DNA of 64,000 bases from Cenococcum geophilum 1.58 (Eukaryota > Ascomycota > Dothideomycetes > Gloniales > Gloniaceae): the NCBI GenBank assembly GCA_001692895.1, contig KV748223.1:1116001-1180000 (forward strand), read 5' to 3'. The first letter of the stretch is position 1, and every line of letters begins with the position of its first letter. Positions 22,964 through 35,473 of this stretch are shown one piece after another. The position numbers were made by a program, and so were the translations under genes. Under the pieces are notes generated by a model. It was not told the origin of the DNA, made no database searches, and was given only the letters and a program-made list of their open reading frames with translations.

Positions 22964-25900
22964 ATGACAAGAGTCAATCATCGTGCGCCAGCTGCACAAC
23001 CAAGCGGGTCTCTTAACAGAGTTACGAAAGCTCGCAAAAAGAAACCATATAAAATCCTTCTTGAATCTGTTACTCAAGAAAAGAAGAAACTTCACTCTGC
23101 AGTTGGTCGACTCTCCCATCAGTGCGCTTCTGGCAAAAGCTGAAAATCCTTCCAGATTTCATACGATGCACATGCACCAGTCGGATATTCATTCGTCCCC
23201 GCCGGTACACCAGATCTCACAGAATATTGCAAAGATCTCTGCAGAAAACGAGGACTCGTAGCTCACATTGTTTCGGTTTGTGCAACCCCTTTTCTTTCCT
23301 GTCAAGTTGGCTTTACTTACGTCTCGAAAGGCCAAACCAAAAAACAAAGCCCACGTAAATCCCGAGAAGATTGCACATCATGTGCATAGAATAGGACATC
23401 ATTTCCCAAATGAAGTTGTGGACCAAGCCTGCGACTGGCTTGGCTACAGTTATCGTGGAGGAACTTACCAGAAAAATCTAGATGGTATCGCGACCTCGCG
23501 ATTAGCTCGAAGCCTTGCCACTCATGGCAGTCGGATGGGCCTCCACGGCCGACCGGGCACTGTCCAAGAAACAAGCCAACAGATTCGAGCGGCCATTCGC
23601 GACCTCTTTCCCAAAATTCCCGATGAGGATCTAGAAGCTATCGTGAAGCATGCTTTTCGAGAAGTAGCCGGCCAGTATGTCTTCCATGTTTGTCTCGACT
23701 GACTTTTTCCAGGGTACCAAGAGGGTAGGTAATGCTCAAGAGTTGCCATTGCCGCGCCGGGTCCAGCTCGCGGTAGTAGCCCATATTCGCCATGAATATA
23801 CCGACTACGACCGACTTTTGAAGGTCGGCTCGTATGTAGATGCCAGATCGAAAGTCGAGCAAGCCTCGCTTGATCAGCTGATGAAATGGCGTGGCGAAGG
23901 TGATACCGGAATGCCCGAGATGGAAGAAACCTTCCGCGAAGTCATCGTCCTTGATGACGATGAGGATGAGGACAACGAAAGTGAAAATGCCGAGTCCACT
24001 GCCGACGGTCGAGAACATAGCCTGGAGATTATTTCAAGCCAAGCCACAGCCCATGAACTTCAAGCTAACGATCTTGTTGATGTTGAGTGGATTGACGCTC
24101 ACAGTACTCACCGCATGCCTGGGAAAACGTACTTTGTCCGTCGCGCCCCACGTCAGATTCCTTTAATTCAGAGGCATCCCCGCCCCGTTTACCAAACCAT
24201 GCAGCCTGCCCTCAGAACTGTTACGGATCGTCGTGTAGAAAATGTGCACGCAATATCTCCCAACCCTAAACCTCATTCAAGGCAAATCTCACACCCTCAC
24301 CGGCCAGAGCCACGATTACAGTACAGAACCGAACCTGCTTACGAGCGGGGCCGCCAGTTGGTGGCAAACCAGTGAGTGTGATTTCTCGTGTCGGATCATC
24401 TGAGCTTACTTATACGCTCTAGTAGCCCCGAAGCGCCCACCGCGATAGCCTCGGAAAGAGAGCAGCCCCCTCGATTTTTGGAATCGAACGGGGTGCTGTA
24501 CGAAGTAAGTATTCTACTAGCTGTATTAATTTATAGGCTGCACCTCGATAGACCCTGCGAGTCTCAATTTCAACCACTGATCAAGCATAGCTCCAATCCC
24601 GACCGGACACCCACAGCACTGCACCCACTCACAGCTCTATGCGTCCAGGTGTGGTAGAGTATAATAATCCTCAGCGTTTTCCTCAGCCTGTTTCCCACTC
24701 AATCCCTGCCCCCCAGTATACCCGGAGAGAGGTTATACCTGCCACATACTCATCAACCGGAAGGAGTAACGAACATGTTCCTTTACATGACAGCCCCCAG
24801 AAAAGATACCTCCGTCGCGCGGAGCACATAATTGGTGAAGGCGACGTTGTTATCCCATCAATAGAACGGGATGCCTTAGAACCAGAGAATATGCCATCAC
24901 TTCATGCCTTAAGTATTGCGCAGCAGCCTCAGGCTAACCAAGCGCCTGCACCAGCTTCAGAAAGCATATTTTCAAGGCCGAGAACCTTATATACAGAAGC
25001 CAATCCTATCAACAATGCATCGGACCAGCCTCTTGCTCAATATCAACATCCACATGGATCCAAGCGCAAGTCATGGCCTGCGCCTATGTCTGATTATTCA
25101 AGCGGTACCGGAAGTACACTGCCAAAGCGGCAGAAGTCCATCCAAGGTAACACAACTGTACACGAACGTCTACGTGAAGCTTCTGTGGGCGTACCCAGTA
25201 GGCATACACATGCACAATTGCAGTACCCTCGCAACGTCGGGGTGCAAAGCTCCGAACATTCAAGGATTATTGATCTTACTTCCAGTCCACAGAGCCCGAA
25301 TAATCGGAGATCCGATGCCTTGTTCACGTCTTTACAATCAGCGAAACACACTTTGCCCATTAGCAGAACACCTGTAAATCCCCCCTCGGAATACAGCTCA
25401 TTGCATCGCAGTCAGTACAACACATCAGACCCCTACGACAAAATCCGTATGCAAGGGATGTCATTGACGTCCCACGGCGTAGAAAGGCGCGGCACACTTG
25501 ATCGGCCTCCCTCTGCCCCTGGGACGGGAGTTGGAGCACCGCATCCTGCTCGAAATGATGATAGTTCGGTCCACAAACAGGAACGGTATAATCTGCGGAA
25601 TATGAATAGCGGCAGGCATGTGCAAAGCAATGCTCCGCAGCCCACTAAGCAACATCCTCGTAATGGAGCCCAACTCACATCCAGACCGGATGATCAAGAC
25701 CCTCTGCCTCAGTCCCGTTATGAACCAGCGCACCCATTTCAACGAAAGCAAACCAATAGAGAACCCATAACTATATCCGACAGCCCAGAAAAGAAAAAAT
25801 CTCATACTAGTGCTAGGGGGCAAGCCAAGCTTCACCGTACGCATTCGGGAGATCAACATCATGGCTCTGGAATGCTCGAGTCGCGTCGAATTCGACGATA

Positions 25901-26065
25901 TGGCTTGCCAGAGCAATCCAAACCAAATCCTATACGTGCTGTTGCTTCAACAGACAGTTATCCACGAGGGTGCGTACAATACACTTTTCAAGCCCCACCA
26001 ACTAACTAGAAATTATCTTTAGAATTCCACTAGAAAACCAGAGACAGTTGTACGACTACTACTAG
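22964..26065 (+). CDS. DUF2293 domain protein
   Basis: Seven exons: 22964-23101, 23156-23275, 23331-23663, 23713-24371, 24423-24504, 24591-25969 and 26023-26065, together 917 residues. The conserved N-terminal half reads 'KKPYKILLESVTQEKKKLHS', then 'APVGYSFVPAGTPDLTEYC', 'VHRIGHHFP', 'IRDLFPKIPDEDLEAI', and 'LPRRVQLAVVAHIRHEYTDY', which is the DUF2293 signature. An acidic patch ('DDDEDEDNESEN') follows. The long C-terminal half is Pro/Ser/Arg-rich and apparently disordered. Function is unknown; the basic and acidic composition suggests a nuclear protein. Every junction preserves phase. The 23331 acceptor (AAG) is the least certain. The final intron contains a clear 'actaac' branch site. Confidence 0.85.
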
Positions 26066-27065
26066 GATTTGGGACCCCTTCTTCTTTTTACTTGCCGTTA
26101 AGGGTGGTTTCCGCTTGGTCTCAGCTCTCAGAAGCCATTAAATTCCTAATCCCGCGTTGAGCCTACCATATACAGTCGACCTTGATGGAGTAAGCCTTAC
26201 CTCATTCACTTCTAGTGACGTGGAATCACGGCTCTGTTCGTGTTTAAATTGAACGACACTATGAATTCGTAGAACTGGATGTTTCGGCTGAGCAGAGAAT
26301 GGATGCTGACTTGGTTTAGAAGACGGCGATATACCTATATTTGATATCATAATCATTTGATTAATTTTGGTCCAGCCCATATCACTTGCTAGAGAGGGGC
26401 TTTTGCGGAATGAGGGTTGATTCGAGAAGTGGGTTTGTGCATCGTATGTATAGTGGAATTGCCACATTTTTTGCAAGGGAACGACACGGCTCTAGGAATG
26501 GTTAGGAAGTTTACAGTTCTATGTACGATCAAGGGCTCAAAGAATATGCCTGGGCACTGTATACTACTGTGTTAATTTTGCATGGATAATTGGCCATCAA
26601 TAATAATTGTATAATGCTTTCAAATGACTTGATCATTTTTCCATTCCAAGGTGACCTTCTGGAAATGAAACTCCATGCTATCCGCACCTTCAAATTAGCT
26701 CTAGTAGCATTATTATCTAGCATGTGCGGACCCTGTAGAGTATCCAACGCCAAGATTTCGAAACCCAAATGTCGACTTTGTCAAATTCTCCCACCTCAAG
26801 ACCATTATATCGTCCTCTCTTCCAGTACTCCTTCGGCACTCATCGAAGTATAAATCTCGAGGCGTGTTATTTTCTCTCTCTAACGTCTATGAATAGTTTT
26901 GTTTAAAAGTGCAACTCTAAGGGTTGAGTTTTTCAGACATTCACGTGTTGTTCCTGGATTATTGGTCTAGTTCTGCACTTCGATTGCATTAATTTGACTG
27001 TCTTTCCTCTTTAATATTTACCCATAACCTCCGGAAAGCCGTCTTTCTTGAAGATCAGACGGAAT
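26066..27065. other. Intergenic, no supported gene
   Basis: A few frames up to 112 codons exist on the minus strand (26138-26476), but they carry no recognised motif or exon context. The right end should hold the TYW2 promoter. Confidence 0.45.
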
Positions 27066-28628
27066 ATGGCGGAGGCATTTTTGTCCTTCTTGGTTCCGCG
27101 CGAGCATGTCAAGGCCGTCAAATCAGCACTAGAAAGGGCATGTCACTTAAACCGAGCCATGAAAATCCATCCTTCAGCGGATGAACGCAACAGCAATCCT
27201 GGAAACGGCAAGTGGTTCATCGTACCCTCTACGCTCCCAGCTCCCGGATACGAAACAACCCAGAACAAAATATCAGTAGAGTACAAGGCGCAACTCCTCC
27301 GCGACCTAGGGCTAGAAGAACAGCTCGACAGCATCTCCATTACCACCTACCCCACGCCAACCTCGCAACCCCTCTCTCAGCCCCCAAGCGGCAACATGCT
27401 CCTCGCAGCCCTCTCAACCTGGCTGCACGCCCTCCCCGCCGCCCTCCTCCCCTCGCTCGACCTCACCCCCGCCGCCCTCCTCTCCGCCTTCCCATCCACC
27501 TACTCCCTCTATAAACCCCTCCTCCTCCTCCCCGCCCACACCTTCCGCTCCCCCGCCTGGACCACCCTCCTCTCCGCCCTGCCCCTGCAACCGCCCCTTT
27601 CCCTCCTCCCATCCCTCTACGCCACCCTCGCACACGCCACCGGCGCCACTCACGTCGCGCTGAACGCGCCAATCCCGCCGCAGCGCGCCTCCTCCGCGGC
27701 GGAAGAGGGAGAGGAGGAGGGGCGCAGCGCCAACGTGCTGCGAGCCCCGCTCGCGCTGGTGCCGCTGCACGGCGACTTCGGAGGCCGTCCGACGGCAGCG
27801 GTGGCGGAGGAGAAGGGGAGCAGTGGGGCGGGCCCGACGGCGGAGGATTTCGCGGCCGCGTTCTGGGTGTCCGCGCGCCAGAATGGCGTCGTGCAGGTGT
27901 GGGCGCCGCTGCATACCATGTTTTCGCGGGGGAATGTGTCGGAGAAGGCGCGGGTGCTTGGGATGGCGAGTGTGCGGCTGGCGGTGGGAGAGGGCGAGGG
28001 CGAGGGCGAGGGGGGCGGAGCAGTTGGATGTGCGGCGGTCGATCTGTATGCTGGGATTGGGTATTTTGCGTTTAGTTACCGGAAGGCCGGGGTGCGGAGG
28101 GTGCTGTGCTGGGAGCTGAATCCGTGGAGTGTGGAGGGGCTGAGGAGGGGGGCGGCGGAGAATGGGTGGAGTGTTGAGAGTTTTGGCGCGGTTGGAGATC
28201 TAGAGGGTGAGGCGGTCGAGGCGGATTTTTGGGTGTTTGAGGAGTCGAATGAATTTGCCTTGGAGAAGATTTTAAGACTGAGAAATTCGTTACCGCCGAT
28301 TCGTCACGTTAATTGCGGCCTATTGCCGACATCGAGAGGGAGTTGGAAGACGGCTGTTGAAGCGGTAGACCTGGCGATGGGTGGGTGGATACATTTGCAT
28401 GAGAATATTGCGGTGAAGGACATTGAGGCGAAGGCTGAGGATATTGTAAGGGAGATTCAAGCGATTGTAGATGACGAGCCCCAAGGAAGCGTGTCCCAAG
28501 GCAGTCAGAAAGAGAGGCAGGTGAGACTAGAGCATGTGGAAAAGGTTAAGACGTATGCACCAGGAGTGATGCATTGCGTACTAGATATATACATTCCGCA
28601 GGGGGGTGCTCGTGTAAGGTATATATAA
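27066..28628 (+). CDS. trm12: tRNA wybutosine-synthesizing protein 2 (TYW2/Trm12)
   Basis: Intronless gene of 520 residues starting at the ATG in 'atatggcggagg'. It ends with a class I methyltransferase-like domain: 'AAVDLYAGIGYFAFSYRKAG' (SAM-binding loop), 'VLCWELNPWSVEGLRRGA' (acidic end of strand two plus N-P-W), 'IRHVNCGLLPTSRGSW', and 'GGWIHLHENIAVKDIE'. The preceding 'FWVSARQNGVVQVWAPLHTM' and 'MFSRGN..EKAR' agree with TYW2. The enzyme transfers the aminocarboxypropyl group from SAM during wybutosine formation at position 37 of tRNA-Phe. The region 27400-28030 is very GC-rich with Leu/Pro and Glu/Gly runs, which explains several long antisense frames. Length is normal for fungi, with inserts. 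Confidence 0.9.
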   Translation: MAEAFLSFLVPREHVKAVKSALERACHLNRAMKIHPSADERNSNPGNGKWFIVPSTLPAPGYETTQNKISVEYKAQLLRDLGLEEQLDSISITTYPTPTSQPLSQPPSGNMLLAALSTWLHALPAALLPSLDLTPAALLSAFPSTYSLYKPLLLLPAHTFRSPAWTTLLSALPLQPPLSLLPSLYATLAHATGATHVALNAPIPPQRASSAAEEGEEEGRSANVLRAPLALVPLHGDFGGRPTAAVAEEKGSSGAGPTAEDFAAAFWVSARQNGVVQVWAPLHTMFSRGNVSEKARVLGMASVRLAVGEGEGEGEGGGAVGCAAVDLYAGIGYFAFSYRKAGVRRVLCWELNPWSVEGLRRGAAENGWSVESFGAVGDLEGEAVEADFWVFEESNEFALEKILRLRNSLPPIRHVNCGLLPTSRGSWKTAVEAVDLAMGGWIHLHENIAVKDIEAKAEDIVREIQAIVDDEPQGSVSQGSQKERQVRLEHVEKVKTYAPGVMHCVLDIYIPQGGARVRYI

Positions 28629-29011
28629 TACAAACGCACCTGAAAATGCTGGTCTAGCCATTTGTCGCATGAGCGCTTGAGCAAAGAAAATTGTACAGCG
28701 AAGAAAAGATGAAAGAACTCTGATGTGATAGACAGCATCCCTGGTATCTTCTAGAAGCTCTTATACTCATAGAGAATCCATATCAAAATACATCCGGATA
28801 GTAAAGGAATACGAAATTCAGACTTCAGATCGGGCAGTGCTCGCAAGAGCCTTTGATCGTCATTGATCCCAAATTCATCATCGCCATCTCCATCTTCATC
28901 TCCCTCTCCATCCCCCCCACCTTCTTCGTCTTCATCTCCGTCTTCATTTATCACCCTCATCAAACGGTCCGAGTAAAAGACGAAGGCCATAAACAGAAGG
29001 AAACACTGTCG

Positions 29012-29685
29012 TCAAGCGCTCCTTCTAAACTTCGCCGGAATATTCGCCTCTATAATGCCCGCCTTCTGTCTTCTCTCCAACTCTTCCCGCTCATCCTCTT
29101 CCCGATCATGCTTGGCGAAATGCGCAATATCCTCAGGATGTGTCAGATCCTCCTCTTTCGTATTCTCGTCATGATACTTCTCGAAATGGTGGATCTCATA
29201 CTCATATTCATCGTCACCATGATGTCCCGGGCCTAGTCCGAAATCGGGCAGCGTGACGCCTTTGGCATTGGCGATTGTGAACTCGGCGAAGCTGATGGTG
29301 CCGGATTTGTCCGCGTCGTACATGTCCATGATTATGCGTACCACATCGGCTTTCTTCTCTTCTGGCACGTTGTTTGTGGATTCGTCCATCAGGCCGTACG
29401 TGCGCCGGACTTCGTCGGGAGACCAGTTGCCAGAGCTGTCGTAGTCGTGCAATGTGAAGAAAACGCCCGCGTCGAAGGATGTGATGTGATGCTCCTCTGT
29501 AGGAATGAAAGAATGTAAATGAGAGAATTCAGGAAAGTTATGTTGAACTGACCTGCCATATGTCGCGTTGCCCAATCCGCATCGGCAGCTATTGTTACCT
29601 GCTCATGACCGCCATGTGCAAATGAATTGGGGGTGAGAGCGAGCAGCAGGAAGACTCCGACCGGTATTGTCTGTAACGACTTCAT
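29012..29685 (-). CDS. Secretory EF-hand protein (Ssp120/nucleobindin-like)
   Basis: Two exons (29685-29553 and 29496-29012), 205 residues. A signal peptide is evident ('LQTIPVGVFLLLALTPNSFA'). Mature sequence starts with His-Gly-Gly-His, then 'EEHHITSFDAGVFFTLHDYD' with a first EF-hand ('DYDSSGNWSPDE') and a second ('DADKSGTISFAEF'). A His/Asp/Glu-rich acidic C-terminus follows and ends without an HDEL-type signal. The layout matches fungal Ssp120-like proteins, related to nucleobindin, which act in the early secretory pathway and bind Ca2+. The second EF loop has all typical Ca2+ ligand positions; the first is also plausible. Confidence 0.87.
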
Positions 29686-30056
29686 CCTTGGAGGTTTTGA
29701 AGCTGATGGGAGAAGTTGGAGGTGGGAGAGGAGAGATCTGGGCTTTCGCAGTCACCGCGAGAGACGATTGCTAGCAATCAGGAGGCGATCTAATATGAAC
29801 ATCTCCACGTGATGTATCATGATGTCAACAACCTTTGAACCGTTGTTTTGAGATGAGGCATTGAAATCAACGAGGAGCTCCACTTCGGGATCAGGGCGAA
29901 GATCCTTCAATTTCGTTATGGAAACTTCAGAGAATACTTCGTGGCTGGCCTTTCCGCAGCCATAAAAGCGCCAAGCGCCACAATATTGGATTATGTACAA
30001 ATTATGCTCATGAACAGAACGCCCGCATTCCAACTCAGAGGGGCAATGAATGCCAG

Positions 30057-32046
30057 TTATATACCCATCCCTAACCCACAGAGTTCGAATAGAATTGGAT
30101 TACCTTCCACTGCCAACCAACCAATGCCTACAACGTTCACAGGTTAGTGATGGGAACCATTCCGCGATTATGGACGACTAACCAGAATATACTATAAGCT
30201 TCGTAATTACCTCAACGTCGTATCTAACTCGAGGTCTTTCAAGTCTCATAAACATTTCACGGTCTTCTTTCTCTTCATCTCCTCGTATGTCTGTCTTTCT
30301 GTCGAGGTCACTAGTGATATTGGCATCACTTTCTGGAGGCGTGACAGGTCTCGCAACCGGCTCTCCTGTACCCATCATTTGTTCATAAGAGTGGACACGG
30401 GAAGATATGGGCGTTGGAAGTAAGTCTACGCCTAGAGGGACATTTTCTCTTGCGCTGGAAGGAAATCTCGAGTTTGTCGAGTATCCAAAGTGCACCTCTT
30501 TACTATCGGGACTCTTAGGTTTGCCAGGTGTTCCCGGCCTTTCGGCTTCTGGGGCCGAGATACTCTCTCTTCGTCGTTTGTTTCGGTAAGCCAGAGTCTC
30601 ATATGCATCTGCCGCTGACTGCGGTCCCACGGAAACCGATCTTTTCCGTGGATGGCTGAGGTTTGTAAGGAGACGAGGAATATCAGAAGCCGACGGAATG
30701 ACATTGTCGTCTCCTCGTAGTTTCGGAACACTCTTATATTGCCTGCGATATTCGATGTCAGTATATATATACCTAATCGAGTGAGCGCATCAACTTACGA
30801 AGCTGTCAAAAAGAACGCTCGAGGAAGGTCTAGACGGGCATGTTCAAGAACTCGGAAAATAGGCGGAAGGATCTTGAAAAGCGCTGGCTTCATGATACCT
30901 CTCCATGCAAAAATAATACCAACGCCCATGCAAATGCGAAGACATGCTTTCAGCCACCCAATGCGTTTGAGATCGAATGGAACAGTGGAAGGGATTGGGT
31001 AATCCCAGGCAAACCCAGTGCCAGCATAATGCCATGCACCTATTTGACATCCAATAATGACTCCTGCAAATGCAACGCTATCATCGAAGCATGGACAATC
31101 ATCTGCAGGCTCCGGATGGATTCGCACCAGGACGAGGATGATTAGCGTGGCAACCAAAGGGTTCATGTATGAGCCTTGACAAATCCAAGCATCTAAAGCA
31201 TTGCCATAGATTATCTGTATGGCAGAGAGCCCGGCTCCGAGGATGCTTCCAACTACCACATCAAAAAAGCCGTGCATACCACAATACAGTCTTCCGAAAA
31301 CGATGGAGACAGCATAGAAGTAAAAAAGTATTTGCAATGCCAAGTGAACAGTCGGACGGTGGGTCTCTGTTGTGGTTCGCAACATCTGAATGGCATATAC
31401 AGCTACCGACACAGCATTGGTGGAGTGAGTCGACGGAAATCCATACTCCAGCGCTGTGGAGCCAGACATCGTGATCCGATGTAACGGGGGAGACAATGGT
31501 CGGGGTAGACATAGCATGTCCTTGATAAATCCACTCCAGATGACCCCAGAAGCTAGTACATGAACCATCCTTGGAGTTCAGGTCAGTAATGAGAGCTTGA
31601 GTTCTGACCAATTTCACATACGCTCTCCCTATACTTGTATATCCACACCAGAAGAGGATTGGCAGCATAATCATGAAGAAGGTATGAGTGCCCAGATTCG
31701 CAGTAAAAGCGAAATAAGAGTCCAGTGCAGGGGATCGCAATGTGTCCTGCAAAAGGGCGAGATATGGGGTCTCCAGTCGAACAATTGGTATCAGTCGCTG
31801 CCTCAAGGTATTCCGCCATTTCGGAAGCCTGTACGCATCTGTTTACGCAACAACACTCACATTAGCTTGTTTCCTCTGCTTCTGTGTGTATAGTCGGTAT
31901 CTGACGCCGAGGGAGACTTGAGACGCACAGTGATCATGGTCGCGCATTCCCGCATCAAGCCGCGGCTCCTTCACGGTGGTAGTTGGCAGAACCGAACTCC
32001 CATTTCCTCCCTCGCTCTTGTCAGTTCCATCATTTCGCGTAAACAT
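30057..32046 (-). CDS. lcb3: LCB3-type sphingoid base phosphate phosphatase, with in-frame stop
   Basis: Exons 32046-31622, 31569-30799, 30742-30183 and 30127-30057 (about 608 codons). PAP2 motifs are clear: 'KDMLCLPRP', 'GFPSTHSTNAVS', and 'FGRLYCGMHGFFDVVVG'. Multiple membrane helices surround them, and a disordered tail precedes 'LIVYSG' and the final 'GWLAVEGNPILFELCGLG'. The family dephosphorylates dihydrosphingosine-1-phosphate in the ER and feeds long-chain bases to ceramide synthesis. The first exon reads 'RLYTQKQRKQANVSVVA', then TAA at 31845-31843, then directly 'TDAYRLPKWRNTLRQRL' in the same frame. No GT-AG intron of plausible size removes this stop while keeping frame. The allele may be truncated to 67 residues, or the base is an error. 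Apart from this stop the gene looks fully intact. Confidence 0.85.
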
Positions 32047-32472
32047 GGATGCATTCGAAAGGGGTCGTCTGCGGGTAAGATGGTGGAGTGGTCGGCCAGG
32101 CTTTTTCGCATAGTTGGGGATCGAGTCGCATGCTATTTTGAGACCCTAGCGATGTCGCTTGACGCTGATCGAGGCGCCTGAAGGATTGTGGCGGGAGGCG
32201 TGTGTCAGGGGCCTGCATGGGCGCTATGGTGGGGTCCACGCGCAGTAAGGTTGCTTCGGTGATGGGTAATAGGAAAACAAACGAGCGCCACTCCTGACTA
32301 AATTTCAACTCTCCCCTCCTCAACTCTCAACGCAACAATTGCTTCATCACTTTTCTTCAACTTCGTTGTTCATATTGATACTCACGAGTTGCCTTATCTG
32401 GTCTGAACTCAAGAGCAACCACTCATTGGTGAACATTGTTTATCCTTTCAGTCCGGCATTTGCAAAGCAATA
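32047..32472. promoter_or_regulatory. Shared divergent promoter region of lcb3 and rho4
   Basis: A 426-base gap separates the two divergent starts. The right half is pyrimidine-rich, with CAACTC and TTCAACTTC stretches typical of fungal core promoters and leaders. No specific factor site was identified. Confidence 0.4.
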
Positions 32473-33398
32473 ATGGCGACGCACGCATCACAGAACTATG
32501 ACTACCTTCGCCGAAAACCTTCTTCGAAGGCGCCTAATGTCTCTATCTCTACACAACGCAAGCCAGTCCGGACACCAAGTGAAAGGCATAGCAATGGCAC
32601 AGTCAGCTCCACTACCACGTCGTCGACGGGGCGAGAATCGGCCGGAACCAACATTACAGAACCTCCTGCATATTCCAAGAAACTTGTTGTTGTTGGAGAT
32701 GGCGGCTGCGGAAAGACCTGTTTACTGATTAGTTACAGCTCGGGCAATTTCCCAGAGGTAATAAGTTCAATTCGACGCGTCAGATATAGACAGCTAACAT
32801 TCTCAACAGAAATATGTCCCTACCGTTTTTGAGAACTATATCACGCACACTCCACACCCGCCAACGGGCAAGATGGTCGAGCTTGCTCTGTGGGATACTG
32901 CTGGCCAAGAGGAGTATGATCGTCTTCGGCCGCTTTCCTACCCTGAAACCGACATTCTCTTCGTCTGCTTCGCAATTGACTGCCCGAACTCTCTCGAGAA
33001 TGTCATGGACAAGGTATTTTATGTTTAAAATTAATTCGTTTAATAGTTGCTAATTGTTTCAACAGTGGTATCCCGAGGTCCTTCATTTCTGCCCGACCAC
33101 CCCAATCATGCTCCTAGGGCTAAAGTCAGACCTTCGATACAAAAAATCCTGCATTGAGCTGCTTAAGACCCAAGGTCTAACCCCCGTTACTCCCGAGCAA
33201 GGACAAGCCGTGGCGCAGCGGATGGGTGCCATATACATGGAATGCAGTAGTAAAGAGAAAGACGGTGTTGAAGAGATATTCGACCAGGCTGTCACCATGG
33301 CTGTCGGGGACGAGTACAAGAGTCCTGTTGAGACTGGACGAACGCCAGTCTTTGCCGGGGGTAAAAAGCCCAAGAAACGATCTTGCAAGATTCTCTAA
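32473..33398 (+). CDS. rho4: Rho-family GTPase Rho4
   Basis: Three exons (32473-32757, 32810-33013, 33066-33398), 273 residues. A Ser/Thr-rich N-terminal extension of about 65 residues, typical of Rho4 rather than Rho1 or Cdc42, precedes the G domain: '[17 protein letters not shown]' (P-loop), 'YVPTVFENY' (switch I), '[19 protein letters not shown]' (switch II), '[13 protein letters not shown]', and 'LGLKSDLR' (variant of TKxD). The C-terminus is polybasic and ends in the CaaX box 'CKIL', whose final Leu predicts geranylgeranylation. Rho4 acts with formins in septation and actin ring formation. It is convergent with dad1, 440 bases away. Confidence 0.95.
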
Positions 33399-33838
33399 TT
33401 ACCTTCGTTTCAAGTCGATGGTATAAATACTTTCACGAGCAAAACGCTGGACGAGACAATCGATGCTGGAATGACATATCATGGGCTTTTTCTCCCAACC
33501 GACTTTTGCATGACGAGAATGTCATGCTGCTGCTCTTGCTTGATGCATAATAGCCATGGATGGTGTCATTGGGATCATACATATATTATTTTGGCGTTCA
33601 GGCGAATCGTTACAAGCACAAAAGGCTGATTGTTATCATCCGATTGTACGCTTGGAGAGTGTTCACATATCTCTTCTTTTGTATTCGTGTAGGATTCAGT
33701 CCCAGGTGTTTCATAAAATATTGATCCAATACAATTCATAATCGCACTCCTCTACTCAGGGTATCTTTGCGTGAAATCGAAGCGTACCACCGTATGCTGT
33801 AACGTCCGTATTTAACGCCTTAATAGATTAACGTGATA

Positions 33839-34320
33839 CTATGCTTTATCTTCCTGCTTCATTTCTGTCTCTCCCTCTTCGGCCTCCCCGTCTTGTCCCT
33901 CACCATCAGCGTCCGGATCTTTGGCCATGACATTCTCGAATTGTGACCACAAGGCTTCGACAGGACTAAACTCATTCCCAACCTGTAAATAACATGGTAG
34001 CCGTCAGCAATGCACGCACAGGTCCAGAGCATGCCTGCAGTGGGATTGTCTTACCGCAATCACCTCCTCCAAACTCCGATTTAGCTTATTGATATTCTGG
34101 AGGACATGCTCGAGGCTCTGAATCATAGAATAACAGTCATTAGGGTCATTATCCGCTTGCATAGTGGGCAGGACATCCTGGAAGATATTGTGTTTACCTG
34201 CGCTATTTCCCCCACCAACATTTCGCGCTGCTGCTCGAAATACGTCTTCTCCGGCGGACCACCAGCGCCATTGCCGTTCAAAGAAGCTGAGCCAGCAGGC
34301 CGCGAGGTTAAAGATGACAT
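33839..34320 (-). CDS. dad1: DASH complex subunit Dad1
   Basis: Three exons (34320-34198, 34117-34055, 33982-33839), 109 residues. The core reads '[18 protein letters not shown]', '[20 protein letters not shown]' and '[19 protein letters not shown]', the Dad1 signature. An acidic tail of about 30 residues follows. Dad1 is a subunit of the DASH/Dam1 ring that couples kinetochores to spindle microtubules. All junctions are phase 0 with GTAAAC or GTAAGA donors. Length is typical. Confidence 0.95.
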
Positions 34321-34777
34321 TTTTGACGCGTTGAAAGCTCCTGCTGTCCGCTTTGACAGGGTGTCAAGATACTGTAAACACCAAAACTACAGCAAGGGCT
34401 CGGTGCCGTTCCCCCGCCGCTTAACGCCGGACGCTAAGCGCGCTTGGCTGTTTTTCCCGCGTGGAACATACGGTAGTAATGCCAGCGCCCTTCTAAGGGG
34501 TAAAGCTTCCTCAAACACCACCTCGGAGGGCTTAGCAAATCCTTCTCCAGATTCCAGATGACATGTCCACAGGAGATTGAAGAGTTGCCGGTGAAGAATA
34601 TCCCTTGACTAGTAAGTGGTCCGTGCGCGAACACCTATATAAATTCCATTAATTAATTACCTACTATAATGTAAAATACCGTTCTGCAGGAAGGATAAGT
34701 GCTAGGAACTTCATATCGAGCGATTTGGCTCCCAAAATTACGTGTGTATATCAAATTACTACAAAATCAAAAGCCTT

Positions 34778-34858
34778 ATCCCTTGCACCGTTGTCGGATG
34801 GTGTTCTTGATCGTCGTGCACGGGCCACGATCGTAAGCACATCGACGGTGCAAGGGAT
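34778..34858. repeat. Short inverted repeat
   Basis: A perfect 14-nt pair 'atcccttgcaccgt' at 34778-34791 and its complement at 34845-34858 encloses a second imperfect palindrome around 'gatcgtcgtgcacggg'. It could be part of a small DNA element, since the flanks look repeat-derived. Confidence 0.5.
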
Positions 34859-35473
34859 ATTCCTCAGTACGGGCGTTAAATTCAGCTCGATTGATTGGCT
34901 AGTTCTTATCGATAACCGTTGGATGCGAATTAACAGATCAAGGATAATCAAAAGTTTGAACCGATTTTGGCATCAAAAGACCGGGAGGATAAGATTAATC
35001 AGAGTTCACCAGGTGTACTAGGTCTAAGTTCGGCTAGACCTCGATTCTGCAAGTGATACGAGCTGAGGAAGACTCTCATGATTTGCATACGAAGCCTTTC
35101 AAGCGAAAAGATCACCATTCTTCGAGAGGATCCATCGATCTTTCCAGTGCAGACGATCCTCGAGTGTTGGCCACCATCTTCAAAAAATACTCCGAGTCCA
35201 CAATTGTGCGTGATTCTCTCCCTAGCTAAGAGTTATGCACGCTCCCCATTTGGCGCTGAAATATCTGAGACAGTGAGACAATTGTTGTCAAGCCTCGTCC
35301 GTTTACCTCAGCAAGCTCAGACCCCTAATTTTAGAACTTTATCTTGGCTAAAATGCATAAATAAGTACATAGATAAATAAAGCAGCCCTTAAAATATAAT
35401 CGATTACCTTTTAAAGTAGTTAACTAGTTAACTAGTGGAGATATACTGCTTTTTAGTGGTGTCGCGTTCCATC

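Noticed and set aside
27414-27914. Long minus-strand frames (up to 166 codons) inside TYW2
   Set aside because: They are low-complexity Gly/Glu/Arg shadows of a GC-rich stretch of a clearly identified plus-strand gene.
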